Origin: Micromonospora sp. MA102
GTDB lineage: Bacteria; Actinomycetota; Actinomycetes; Mycobacteriales; Micromonosporaceae
Assembly (NCBI RefSeq): GCF_025460765.1
Contig: NZ_JAMWEG010000021.1
Location: forward strand, 52,980 to 116,979
Reading direction: 5' to 3'
Length of the DNA: 64,000 nt
Shown one piece after another: positions 9,101 to 16,999 of this stretch. Both the position numbers and the translations under genes were made by a program. Numbering within the stretch: the stretch's first letter is position 1; each line of letters begins with the position of its first letter. Below the pieces are notes generated by a model that saw nothing but the letters and a program-made list of their open reading frames with translations, did no database searches and was not told the DNA's origin.

Positions 9101-10835
9101 CTCCGCCAACCCCGGCTACAGCCACCTCACCTTCGCGCCCCAGCCGGGCGGCGGCCTCACCTCGGCGCGCGCGTCGTACCGGTCGGCGCAGGGCACGATC
9201 GGCAGCGACTGGAGCCTCGACGCCCGCGGCGACATGCAGCTTCGCCTCACCGTCCCGGCGAACACCACCGCGACCGTCCGCATCCCCACGCCCAGCCGGC
9301 ACGCGGTCACCGAGGGCGGCCGACCGGCGGAGACGGCCGACAGCGTGCGGTTCGTCCGGATGGACGGCGACGTCGCCGTCTACGAGATCGGATCCGGCTC
9401 CTACTCCTTCGCCGTCGACCGGGTGCTCGGCGAGCTCGGCGACACCGCCGACGCGGTGCAGGCGCTCGCGACGCTGACCGACGACCTCGCGGACGACCTG
9501 GGCCAGCCGGTCGTCGCGCACCTGAACGCCCAGCTCGGGAAGCTCAGCGAGGAGACCGCCGCGGCGCGCACCGCGCACCTGGCCGGCGACGCCACCGACG
9601 CCGCCACCCGCGTGCACCGGGCCCTGGCCACCGCCGCCGACCTGGACCGCTGGCTGCGCACCCAGGTCAAGGCCGGTCGGGTCGCCGCAGCGAACGCCGA
9701 GCGATTCACCGCCCTGCTCACCCGGGTCGACCAGTTGCTCTCCGCCGCCTCGTCGGACCTGATCGGCGCGGTCGTCAAGCTCGACCTGCCGGTGGGTGAG
9801 CGGCTGCCCGGCGACGTCGTACCCGCGACCGTCGCGGTCACCAACGGCGGCACGAAGCCGCTGACCGGGGTGACCTCCACCCTGCGCGTACCCGAGGGCT
9901 GGACGGCGACGCCGGTCGGCGACCAGGCCACCTCCGTCGCCCCCGGCGCCACCGCGGCCCACCGCTACGACCTGCGCATCCCCGCCGGGCAGGCCCCGGC
10001 GACCGTCTCCGTCGACGGGTCCGCCAGCTATCGGCACGAGGGCGGCACCGCGACGCTGCCGGTCGCGGGCACGATCACCACCGCTCCGGCGGTGGTCGTC
10101 GTGTCGGCGTCCGCGACCCCCGCCGCCGTGGCGCCCGGCGCCACCAACACGGTCACCGCGCTGCTGCGCAACCGGGCCACGGTGCCGGTGTCCGGGCAGC
10201 TCACCACCACCGGCCCGGACGGCTGGCGGGCGGCGCCGGCCACCGCCGGGTACGACCTCGCCGCCGGCGCGGAGACCACCGTGTCGGCCGTCCTCACCGC
10301 ACCGATCGCGGTGACCGAAGGGCCCGCGCAGGTCACCATCGCCACCGGCGTCACCGACGCGGAACGGCGCACCCTCGCCGTCTCGGTCCGGTTCACCAAT
10401 CCGCCGCCGGACGCGTACGACCACGTCGACCTCGGCGACTCGGCATCCGAGCAGGCGCACCACCTGACCGCCTCGACCCACTCGGGCACCAACACCGAGG
10501 CCGGGCTGACCCGCCGCTACACCAACGTCAGCTACCCGGGCGGCTGGTTCGAGTTCGACCTCGCCGTGGCACCCGGTCAACCGTTCGTGCTGCGCGCCGT
10601 CGAGACGTACGACCAGGCACAGCTGAAGGACTACGAGATCGTCGTCGACGGCGTGGTGGCGCACGCCCGCTCCTGGCAGCGCACCGAGAGCGGCGCGGGC
10701 ACCGTCAGCTACCAGTTCGTCGTCGACCTGCCTGACCAGACCCGCGACGGCGTGGTCCGGGTGCGCTTCCGCGACGCCGGGGACGGCTACGACCCATCCG
10801 TCGCCGACGTCTGGTCCGCGCCCCTGCCGTCCTGA
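6189..10835 (+). CDS. secreted GH78 alpha-L-rhamnosidase, multidomain (1548 aa)
   Basis: A Sec-type signal peptide (RRR, a hydrophobic run, then AAPAAAEP) covers about residues 1-36. A fibronectin-like rhamnosidase N-domain (about 37-155), an inserted LamG/concanavalin-like domain (about 165-300), the Bac_rhamnosid N and middle domains (about 340-620) and the (alpha/alpha)6 catalytic barrel follow. The barrel carries RDERLGWTGD near residue 668, which holds the acidic catalytic residues of GH78. The last 350 residues contain two NEW3-like Ig domains and a beta-rich tail. It should release terminal L-rhamnose from plant glycans or glycosides outside the cell. ATG 6189 is preferred because an AGGGTGAGG ribosome site precedes it; GTG 6180 is possible. 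An operator-bearing promoter lies about 290 bp upstream. Confidence 0.9.
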   Translation: MTLTTRRRPVLSALLALFLGLTPTVVTAAPAAAEPSALQLAAVGLTTERATDPIGLDVAKPRLGWRIESAARGVLQESYQVRVATSQARLDDADVWDSGRVTSQQSTLVPYAGPALQPRTRYVWQVRVWDTTGRTSGWSAPASWETGLGGADGWRADWIGLPPPTESWTDYTVQTTVRLERDAAGIYLRAHGPTNAYMWQFSITGGTAKLRPHARVNGAWSVLKEVPLDAVVPADKLTAPHTLRITAAGDTITTWVDGTQVDVTRDTRHQGGSVGLRTDGAETGVFSDFSVTRGTDTLFTALLTDGQNPFGGGTPTAGGLRVTGTTEAMLTALDANPLLRRGFRVDGEIARARIYATALGVYRLSLNGQRVGDQELAPGWTDYSKRVQYQTYDVTRQLRQGDNALGALLGDGWYSGTIASFGTDHYGSRPHLGAQLIVEYTDGRTETIRSDGSWRATPGPFLQSDLIHGETYDARRLPVGWDTPGFDDAGWSPATVDDPAATGPVVAQADPPVRVVQELPARTLTQPTPGTWIFDLGQNMVGKVRLTVDGPAGTTVRIRHAEVLNPDGTAYTANLRSAQATDRYTVRGGGAEVYEPTFTFHGFRYVELTGYPGTPTLATVTGLVMHTDGALTSEFETSNAMVNQLHSNITWGQRGNFLSIPTDTPARDERLGWTGDINVFAETATFNMDSLTFLTKWLQDLRDAQSANGAYPDVAPRACCGDGATGWGDAGITVPYTLWQRYGDTRVIEEQYASMVRYASWLQSTSSGNRRPNAGPYLDWLNLNDPTPAGVIGTAYYAHSIRLLGEMAAAIGRDADAARYAALATDIAQAFVGTYVSADGTVQGDSQTGYVLAIGMNLLPAPLRAKAADKLVANVRRHDWHLSTGFLGTPDLLPALSDTGHLDVAYRLLLNDTYPSWGYEIARGATTVWERWNSIMPDGSFGDVSMNSFNHYAYGAVGDWMYQTVAGIQPDSANPGYSHLTFAPQPGGGLTSARASYRSAQGTIGSDWSLDARGDMQLRLTVPANTTATVRIPTPSRHAVTEGGRPAETADSVRFVRMDGDVAVYEIGSGSYSFAVDRVLGELGDTADAVQALATLTDDLADDLGQPVVAHLNAQLGKLSEETAAARTAHLAGDATDAATRVHRALATAADLDRWLRTQVKAGRVAAANAERFTALLTRVDQLLSAASSDLIGAVVKLDLPVGERLPGDVVPATVAVTNGGTKPLTGVTSTLRVPEGWTATPVGDQATSVAPGATAAHRYDLRIPAGQAPATVSVDGSASYRHEGGTATLPVAGTITTAPAVVVVSASATPAAVAPGATNTVTALLRNRATVPVSGQLTTTGPDGWRAAPATAGYDLAAGAETTVSAVLTAPIAVTEGPAQVTIATGVTDAERRTLAVSVRFTNPPPDAYDHVDLGDSASEQAHHLTASTHSGTNTEAGLTRRYTNVSYPGGWFEFDLAVAPGQPFVLRAVETYDQAQLKDYEIVVDGVVAHARSWQRTESGAGTVSYQFVVDLPDQTRDGVVRVRFRDAGDGYDPSVADVWSAPLPS

Positions 10836-10866
10836 CCGCCCCACCACCATTGCAAGGAGCACGCCC

Positions 10867-13800
10867 ATGGCGCAGACACCACCACCGGTTCCTGGACAGG
10901 GGACGGAACTCAGCCGCCGGTCACTGCTCGGCTGGGGCGTCGCCGGCGCGGGAGCCGTCGCGCTCGGCGCGACCACCGCCGCGCCGGCCGCCGCCGCCCC
11001 GCCTCCGGGCGCCGGCGCCGGGCCGCTCGCGGTCGGCCGTCCGCGCACCGAGTACGCCGACCACCCGCTTGGCACCGACGTCGCGCAGCCCCGCTTCTCC
11101 TGGACCGGCACCGCCCCCGGCCACGGCGCCACCCAGAGCGCGTACCAGGTGCTCGTGGCCACCAGCCCGGACCGGCTCACCTCGGACACGGCCGATGTCT
11201 GGGACTCGGGCCGGGTGGTCTCGCCTCGCTCCGTCGGCGTGGCCTACGACGGGCCGAGGCTGGCCCCGCGCACCCGCTACCACTGGACCGTCCGGCTGTG
11301 GGACGGTGCCGGCCGGGAGAGCGGGTGGAGTACCCCCACCTGGTTCGAGACGGGCCTGCTCGACGAGGGCTTCGGCGCGGCCCGCTGGGTCGGTGCCAAG
11401 CCCGACGTGGCGGACGCCCCGCTGGACGTCGCCGGCGCCTCGTGGATCTGGTCCCCGGGGGCCACCGCGAGCAACGCCCCCGTCGGTGCCCGCTGGTTCC
11501 GCGGCCGGCTGGCGGTTCCCGCCGGGGTCGAGATCGCGGTCGCGTACCTCGTCGTCACCGCGGACGACGACTTCGCCGCCTACCTCGACGGGCGACAGGT
11601 GCTACACGCCCCACAGGAGAGCGACGGTTGGCAGAAGGCGAAACTGGCCGAGGTCACCGAACTGGCCCGCGCCGCCGCCGGCCGTACGCTCACCCTGGCG
11701 GCGGTGGCCGTCAACCGGCCCGGGGCCACGGTCAACCCGGCCGGCCTGCTCGCCAAGCTGGTCGTGGTCACCTCCACCGGCGAGCGGCTCGTGCTGGTGA
11801 CCGACGGCTCCTGGCGCAGCAGCGACACCGAGCAGCCCGGCTGGCAGGAGGCCGGCTACGACGACGCCGGCTGGGCCGGGGTGGCGGTGCTCGCCCCCTA
11901 CGGGCAGGGACCATGGAGCAGCAACGTCACGGTGCCGCAGCCGCACGCCCTGGATTTGGCCGGTGCGTCGTGGGTCTGGGGTCCGGGCGCGACGGTGAAC
12001 AACGCTCCCGCCGGCCCGCGCTGGTTCCGGGGCAGGCTGGCCCTGCCCGCCGGGCTCGACGTCACCTCCGCCCGGCTGATCATGAGCGCCGACGACGACT
12101 TCACCGTCTACCTTGCCGGCCAGCTCACCCTCTCCGCGCCCCAGCAGACCGACGGCTGGCGCACCGGCCGGGTCGCGGACGTCACCGAACTGGCCCGGGG
12201 CGCCGTCGGCGGCGACCTGGTGCTGGCCGTGATCGCCACCAACCGGCCCGGCCCGTCAGTCAACCCGGGCGGCCTCATCGCGAAACTCGTCGTCCGGACC
12301 GCCGACAGCCAGGAGTTGGTGCTGGTCACCGCCGCCGGCTGGCGGACCACCGGCACCCTCGAGTCCGGGTGGGAGCAGCCGGGACACGATGACGGCGGCT
12401 GGTCGCCCGTGGTGGTGCTCGCCCCGTACGGGCAGGGGCCGTGGGGCAGCGGCATCGAACCGCCGGTGCAGGAGCGGCCCGCACCGGTGCTGCGCCGCGC
12501 GTTCCGGCTGACCAAACCGGTGGCCCGGGCCCGGCTGTACGCCAGCGGCCTCGCCTACCAGGTGCTGCACCTGAACGGAAAGCGGGTCGGAGACGCGGTG
12601 CTGGACCCCGGGTTCACCGACTACGCCGACACCGTGCTTTACGCGACCCACGACGTCACGGATCTGCTCACCGAGGGGCAGAACGTCCTCGGCGGGGAAC
12701 TGGGCCGCGGCTTCTACGGCATGATCACCCGCAACGTGTGGCGCTGGCAGCAGCCGCCGTGGCACGGGGAGCCCCGGCTGCTCGCCCGCCTCGTCGTCGA
12801 CCACCCCGACGGGTCGCGTACCGAGATCGTCAGCGACGACGCCTGGCGGGTCAGCGACGGCCCCACCCTCTCCAACTCCCTCTACGAGGGAGAGACCTAC
12901 GACGCCCGGCGGGAGCCGGCGGGCTGGTCAACGGCCGGTTTCGACGACTCCGAATGGGACAAGGCGAGCGTCCTGGAGGCCCCGGCCGGCACCGTGCGCG
13001 CGCAGGAGCACGAACCCATCCGGGTGGTCGAGTCCGTCGCCCCGGTCAGGCTCACCTCGCCGACCGGCGGCGTCTGGGTGGCCGACTTCGGCCGGACCAC
13101 CGCCGGCTGGGTCCGGCTGAACGTCACCGCCCCCGCCGGCACCACGATCCGCATCCTGTACGGCGAGAAGCTGCGCGCCGACGGCACCGTCGAGGCAGCC
13201 AACGGCAACGTGCTGACCGCCCGATTCCAGCAGGACGAGTACGTCGCCCGGGGCGGCGGCGAGGAGGTGTGGGAGCCCCGCTTCTCCTACAAGGGCTTCC
13301 GGTACGTCCAACTCGACGGACTGCCCGGCGCGGCCACCACCGGCACCGTCACCATGCAGGTGGTGCACTCCGACGTCCGCGACGTCGGCGAGTTCCACTG
13401 CAGCGAACCGCTGTTCGAGCAGTTCGAGCGGATGATGCGCCGCACAGTGCGCAACAACCTGCACGGCATCCCCACCGACACCCCGATGTACGAGAAGAAC
13501 GGCTGGACCGGCGACGCGCAGGTGGCCGCGCCCACCATGGCGGGCCTGCTCGACCTGTCCCGGTTCTTCACCAAGTGGCTTGGCGACCTGCGCGACAGCC
13601 AGGTCTCCTCGGGGCAGGTGCCGGTGATCGTGCCCAGCGGAGGCTGGGGCTACCAGGAGCTGGCCCCGGCGCCGGAGTGGACGACCGTCTACCCGTTCCT
13701 ACTGCGCGAGATGCACCGGTGGTACGGCGACGACCGGCTGCTGCGGCAGCACTGGGAGCCGGTGAACGACTACCTGGAGTGGGAGCTGGGCCGGCTGCGC

Positions 13801-14718
13801 GACGGGTTGGCGGTGACGGCACTCGGGGACTACCTGTCGCCGGGCACCGGCGGCAACCCGCCGGAGGACACCCGCCTGACCGCCACCGCCTACCTGTACC
13901 GGGCGCTGGTGGCCACGGCCGAGGTCGGCGAGCTGACCGGCCAGGACGCGCAGGCCGCCCGGTTCCGGACGGCGGCGGCCGGGCTGCGGGACCGGCTCAA
14001 CGAGACCTTCCTGGACCGGGCGCGCGGGCTGTACCGCACCGCCCGGGACCCCGGCTACCGGCAGACCTCGAACGCGGTGCCGCTGGCATTCGGACTGGTG
14101 CCCGACGATCTGGTCGGCGCCGTGGTGGACAACCTGGTCGCCGACATCCGCGAGCGGGGCTGGCACCTCAACACCGGCTGCCTCGGCACCAGCGTCCTGC
14201 TGCCGGTGCTCACCGAGCGCGGCCACGCCGACGTGGCAGCCCGCGTGGCGCTGCAGCGGACGTATCCGAGCTGGGGCTACTGGGTGGACAACGGCGCCGA
14301 CACGATGTGGGAGATGTGGCCCACGTCGACGCGCTCCCGGCAGCACTACTTCCATGGGACGGTTGTGCAGTGGCTCTACCAGCACGTGGCCGGCTTACGC
14401 CCGATCGCCGACGGCTGGGGGAGCATCGTTGTCCGCCCGGACGCCCGCGCCGAGCTGTCCGCCGCGTCGGCGGCGGTCGACACGGTCCGCGGCCGGGCGT
14501 CGTCGGCCTGGCGACTCCAGGAGGGTGCGTTCGAGCTGACCGTGCAGGTGCCGGTCGGCGCCACCGCCGAGGTGCACGTACCGGCGGCGCGCGCCGAGGA
14601 TGTCGAGGCGTCGCCCGGCGGGCTGGTGACCGCCCGGCGGATGGCGGACGGCTACCTGGTGCACACGGTGGGCTCCGGTACCTGGCGGTTCGTGAGCAGT
14701 TCCGCGCCGACCGCCTGA
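10867..14718 (+). CDS. Tat-exported GH78 alpha-L-rhamnosidase with a duplicated beta domain (1283 aa)
   Basis: The N-terminus has a twin-arginine signal (SRRSLLGWG, then an Ala-rich run to about residue 45), so the folded enzyme is probably exported by Tat. An N-terminal fibronectin-like domain is followed by two tandem copies of a roughly 170-aa beta domain (about residues 186-360 and 361-530), each with a WFRGRLA-type motif and ending LAPYGQGPW. The GH78 core follows, with YEKNGWTGDAQ near residue 877 carrying the conserved Glu and Asp. It starts 31 bp after the first rhamnosidase, behind an AAGGAG ribosome site, and is probably cotranscribed with it. The two enzymes have different export routes and accessory domains, so they probably attack different linkages or substrates. 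Confidence 0.9.
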   Translation: MAQTPPPVPGQGTELSRRSLLGWGVAGAGAVALGATTAAPAAAAPPPGAGAGPLAVGRPRTEYADHPLGTDVAQPRFSWTGTAPGHGATQSAYQVLVATSPDRLTSDTADVWDSGRVVSPRSVGVAYDGPRLAPRTRYHWTVRLWDGAGRESGWSTPTWFETGLLDEGFGAARWVGAKPDVADAPLDVAGASWIWSPGATASNAPVGARWFRGRLAVPAGVEIAVAYLVVTADDDFAAYLDGRQVLHAPQESDGWQKAKLAEVTELARAAAGRTLTLAAVAVNRPGATVNPAGLLAKLVVVTSTGERLVLVTDGSWRSSDTEQPGWQEAGYDDAGWAGVAVLAPYGQGPWSSNVTVPQPHALDLAGASWVWGPGATVNNAPAGPRWFRGRLALPAGLDVTSARLIMSADDDFTVYLAGQLTLSAPQQTDGWRTGRVADVTELARGAVGGDLVLAVIATNRPGPSVNPGGLIAKLVVRTADSQELVLVTAAGWRTTGTLESGWEQPGHDDGGWSPVVVLAPYGQGPWGSGIEPPVQERPAPVLRRAFRLTKPVARARLYASGLAYQVLHLNGKRVGDAVLDPGFTDYADTVLYATHDVTDLLTEGQNVLGGELGRGFYGMITRNVWRWQQPPWHGEPRLLARLVVDHPDGSRTEIVSDDAWRVSDGPTLSNSLYEGETYDARREPAGWSTAGFDDSEWDKASVLEAPAGTVRAQEHEPIRVVESVAPVRLTSPTGGVWVADFGRTTAGWVRLNVTAPAGTTIRILYGEKLRADGTVEAANGNVLTARFQQDEYVARGGGEEVWEPRFSYKGFRYVQLDGLPGAATTGTVTMQVVHSDVRDVGEFHCSEPLFEQFERMMRRTVRNNLHGIPTDTPMYEKNGWTGDAQVAAPTMAGLLDLSRFFTKWLGDLRDSQVSSGQVPVIVPSGGWGYQELAPAPEWTTVYPFLLREMHRWYGDDRLLRQHWEPVNDYLEWELGRLRDGLAVTALGDYLSPGTGGNPPEDTRLTATAYLYRALVATAEVGELTGQDAQAARFRTAAAGLRDRLNETFLDRARGLYRTARDPGYRQTSNAVPLAFGLVPDDLVGAVVDNLVADIRERGWHLNTGCLGTSVLLPVLTERGHADVAARVALQRTYPSWGYWVDNGADTMWEMWPTSTRSRQHYFHGTVVQWLYQHVAGLRPIADGWGSIVVRPDARAELSAASAAVDTVRGRASSAWRLQEGAFELTVQVPVGATAEVHVPAARAEDVEASPGGLVTARRMADGYLVHTVGSGTWRFVSSSAPTA
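11422..12455 (+). repeat. intragenic tandem duplication in the second rhamnosidase
   Basis: Two consecutive segments of about 525 bp (from about 11422 and about 11947) encode homologous domains. Both contain ASW(I/V)W, NAP, RWFRGRLA, ADDDF, VTELAR, NRPG and LAPYGQGPW. They look like a carbohydrate-binding beta sandwich that duplicated in place. The binding role is inferred. Confidence 0.8.
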
Positions 14719-14729
14719 AGCACATCGAC

Positions 14730-14762
14730 GGCGCCGGCCACGCGAGGAGCGCGGCCGGCGCC
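14730..14762. terminator. bidirectional terminator between the rhamnosidase and lacI genes
   Basis: A GC-rich hairpin (GGCGCCGGCC ... GGCCGGCGCC, with an inner CGCG/CGCG pairing) lies in the 107-bp gap between two convergent genes and can serve both. Confidence 0.7.
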
Positions 14763-14825
14763 GCAGTGCGGGAGCGCCGACGACGCCGGGACCGCGATCC
14801 GCGCCATCGTGGGCGCGCTCGTGGG

Positions 14826-15845
14826 TCAGCGGCGGGGCTGGTCGCTCGATTGGCGTACGACCAGCTCCGGCTGGAACACCACGTGCCGGTGCCGATGTGT
14901 CTCGCCCGAGGATGCCTCCTCCAGCAGCAGTTGGGCCGCGGTACGGCCGAGCTGCTCGCGGGGCTGACGCACCGAGGACAGCGGCACCGCCGCCGCACCG
15001 GCGAACTCGATGTCGTCGTAGCCGACGATGGCCACGTCGGCGGGCACCCGCAGACCGCGCGCGGTCATCTCCTGCAGCACGCCGAGCGCGATCAGATCGT
15101 TGGCGCAGAAGACGGCGGTGGGTCGCTGCAGGGCGGGCAGGGCCAGCAGGTCCTCGGCGGCGTGCCGTCCGGCGGCCACGGTGAGGCTGGTGGTGGTTGC
15201 GACCCGCAGTTCGGCGTCGCTGTGGTCCTCGAGCGCGGCCGCGGCCCCGGCGTGCCGGTCGGCGACCTGGGCGATGGAGAACGGGCCGCCAACGTATGCG
15301 ATGCGGCGGTGGGCCCGCTCTAGCAGGTGGTCCATGGCCAGCCGCCCGCCGCGCACGTCATCAACGGCCACCGAACAGCGGCTGGCCTGACCCGTGCCCC
15401 GGTCGACGAGCACCACCGGGATGTCGCGGTCGATGAGCATGTCCAGGTGGGGTTGGGACCCGTGGCCGACCGGGGTGATGAGCACCCCCCGTACCCGCTG
15501 CTCCTGCAGCAGGTCCAGGTGCCGGCGTTCCCGGGCGCTGTCTTCGCCGCTGTTGCAGACGACGAGCATGGCACCGGCGTCCTCGACCACCTGCTCGGCG
15601 CCGCGCACCAGGTCGGTGAAGAAGGGGTTGGCCACGTCCAGCACGACGATGGCGACGGTGCGGCTGTGGCCGGCGCGCAGCTGGCGAGCGGAGTCGTTGC
15701 GGACGTAGCCGAGTTCGGTGATGGCATCGAGTACCCGCTGCCGGGTCGCGGGGGCAACCGTGTCGGGCCGGTTGAGCACGTTGCTGACGGTACCGAGGGA
15801 GACGCCGGCGTGCCGGGCTACCTGCTTGATGTTCGCCGTTGCCAT
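14826..15845 (-). CDS. LacI-family transcriptional regulator, probably of rhamnose/lactate genes
   Basis: A 339-aa LacI-family protein. The N-terminal HTH is typical (IKQVARHAGVSLGTVSNVLN, residues 5-24), followed by the hinge helix and a periplasmic-binding-like effector domain (ANPFFTDLVRGAE, CANDLIALGVLQE, VAIVGYDDIEFA). It is transcribed away from lutABC across a 380-bp region holding two boxes close to TGAAACGATTCA; one lies between its own candidate -35 and -10, which implies autoregulation. A third box is at the rhamnosidase promoter. It probably represses until rhamnose or a rhamnose metabolite binds. The family call is certain; the effector is inferred from context. Confidence 0.88.
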   Translation of the reverse strand: MATANIKQVARHAGVSLGTVSNVLNRPDTVAPATRQRVLDAITELGYVRNDSARQLRAGHSRTVAIVVLDVANPFFTDLVRGAEQVVEDAGAMLVVCNSGEDSARERRHLDLLQEQRVRGVLITPVGHGSQPHLDMLIDRDIPVVLVDRGTGQASRCSVAVDDVRGGRLAMDHLLERAHRRIAYVGGPFSIAQVADRHAGAAAALEDHSDAELRVATTTSLTVAAGRHAAEDLLALPALQRPTAVFCANDLIALGVLQEMTARGLRVPADVAIVGYDDIEFAGAAAVPLSSVRQPREQLGRTAAQLLLEEASSGETHRHRHVVFQPELVVRQSSDQPRR

Positions 15846-15957
15846 AGCTCCCCTCGACCGCTCGGGCTGGGTTGCGGGCCCGCCGCCGGTGCGGGCGCAG
15901 TGTCCGCAGCTGTACGGGCACCGGCCGGAACCGGTTCGACCGGCTGGTGACGCGCAG

Positions 15958-15963
15958 TCTATA
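15958..15963 (-). promoter_or_regulatory. -10 box of lacI
   Basis: On the - strand this reads TATAGA, a good -10 hexamer, about 113 bp before the lacI ATG. Operator box B lies directly upstream of it, between -10 and -35 positions. Confidence 0.45.
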
Positions 15964-15968
15964 GCGCC

Positions 15969-15980
15969 TAAAACGTTTCA
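15969..15980. promoter_or_regulatory. LacI-family operator, lacI promoter
   Basis: TAAAACGTTTCA is an 11/12 match to the palindrome TGAAACGTTTCA. It lies in the spacer of the lacI promoter, where a bound repressor would stop transcription, so autorepression is likely. Confidence 0.65.
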
Positions 15981-16086
15981 TCGACCCGGTCCTGGGTGGC
16001 CGGCGCCCGGGTCGCCCTGAAGCGGGAGGGTCTCGAACATGCCACGGACTCGGTCCAGCAACAGGCAAGAAATCCTGGGGAAAGCC

Positions 16087-16116
16087 TTGACGCTCGCGAA
16101 TGCCTCCCCCTACGGT
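16087..16116 (+). promoter_or_regulatory. promoter of lutABC
   Basis: TTGACG (16087-16092) and TACGGT (16111-16116) with an 18-bp spacer form the best housekeeping-type promoter in the window. The expected start near 16123 is followed at once by operator box C. Confidence 0.6.
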
Positions 16117-16129
16117 CCAAGCCAGGACA

Positions 16130-16141
16130 TGAAACGATTCA
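16130..16141. promoter_or_regulatory. LacI-family operator, lutABC promoter
   Basis: TGAAACGATTCA lies just downstream of the predicted lutABC start point, in the same relation to -10 as the box at the rhamnosidase promoter. It differs from that box at one position. Confidence 0.7.
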
Positions 16142-16225
16142 GGACGGGCTCGGATGAGCTCCGGCACACCGGGCGTCGGGCGGGGCGGCCTGGCGGGCTG
16201 CCATGGAGCAGATAGGTGGCTGAGC

Positions 16226-16999
16226 ATGCGTATCGCCCTGTTCGTCACCTGCCTCGCGGACACGCTCTTCCCCGAGGCGGCGAAGGCGACGGTACGGCTG
16301 TTGGAGCGCCTCGGCCACGAGGTGATCTTCCCGCCTGATCAGACGTGCTGCGGGCAGATGCATGTGAACACCGGCTATCCAGAGGAGGCGTTGCGGCTGG
16401 TGCGCCGGCACGTGCGGGTGTTCGCTTCGTATGACGTGGTGGTGGCGCCCTCGGGTTCGTGTGTGGGGTCGGTGCGGCACCAGCATGCGATGGTGGCCCG
16501 CCGGGCGGGGGACGAGCGGCTGGCCAGCCGGGCGGAGGAGGTGGCCCGGCACACCTACGAACTGTCCGAACTGCTCGTCGACGTCCTAGGGGTGACGGAC
16601 GTGGGGGCGTACTTCCCGCACCGGGTGACGTACCACCCGACCTGCCATTCACTGCGGATGATCCGGGTGGGGGACCGGCCGTTGCGGCTGCTACGCGAGG
16701 TGCGCGGTCTGGACCTTGTGGAGCTTCCGCAGGCCGAGCAGTGCTGCGGGTTCGGCGGCACCTTCGCGGTGAAGAACGCCGACACCTCCACGGCCATGCT
16801 GGCCGACAAAATGCGCAACGTCCTGGCCACCCGCGCCGATGTCTGCACCGCCGGGGACGCGTCTTGCCTGATGCACATCGGCGGCGGGCTGTCCCGGCTG
16901 CGGGCGGGGGTGCGGACGGTGCACCTGGCGGAGATCCTGGCCAGCACGGAGGGCAGCGAGACGGCGGGGGAGCGGGACCGGTTGGGGGTGCGGCCATGA
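16226..16999 (+). CDS. lutA: LutA-like (Fe-S)-binding subunit of L-lactate oxidation complex
   Basis: 257 aa with two CCG-type cysteine-rich domains: TCCGQMHVNTGYPEEA near residue 45 and EQCCGFGGTFAVKN near residue 170, plus YHPTCHSLR. These bind the noncubane iron-sulfur clusters found in LutA/LldE and heterodisulfide-reductase subunits. LutABC oxidises L-lactate to pyruvate in the cytoplasm without LDH. ATG 16226 gives the normal family length; an upstream in-frame start at 16154 is unlikely. Its stop overlaps the lutB start (ATGA at 16996). The operator at 16130 puts the operon under the adjacent LacI protein. Confidence 0.88.
   Translation: MRIALFVTCLADTLFPEAAKATVRLLERLGHEVIFPPDQTCCGQMHVNTGYPEEALRLVRRHVRVFASYDVVVAPSGSCVGSVRHQHAMVARRAGDERLASRAEEVARHTYELSELLVDVLGVTDVGAYFPHRVTYHPTCHSLRMIRVGDRPLRLLREVRGLDLVELPQAEQCCGFGGTFAVKNADTSTAMLADKMRNVLATRADVCTAGDASCLMHIGGGLSRLRAGVRTVHLAEILASTEGSETAGERDRLGVRP

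Larger units (their letters stand above)
15846..16225. other. divergent regulatory region between lacI and lutA
   Basis: This 380-bp gap holds a -10-like TATAGA for lacI, operator box B, the lutABC promoter and operator box C, listed separately. No coding potential was recognised. The stretch 15990-16080 between the two promoters shows no further motif. Confidence 0.6.

Noticed and set aside
5682..11189. Very long - strand open frame (1835 codons)
   Set aside because: It is antisense to the first rhamnosidase, Gly/Val/Arg-rich with no domain or signal, and arises from the GC bias of the true gene on the other strand.
12441..15323. Long + strand frame of 960 codons overlapping the second rhamnosidase and lacI
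   Set aside because: It is Arg/Gly/Pro-rich shadow sequence; the rhamnosidase and LacI frames are strongly supported by motifs.
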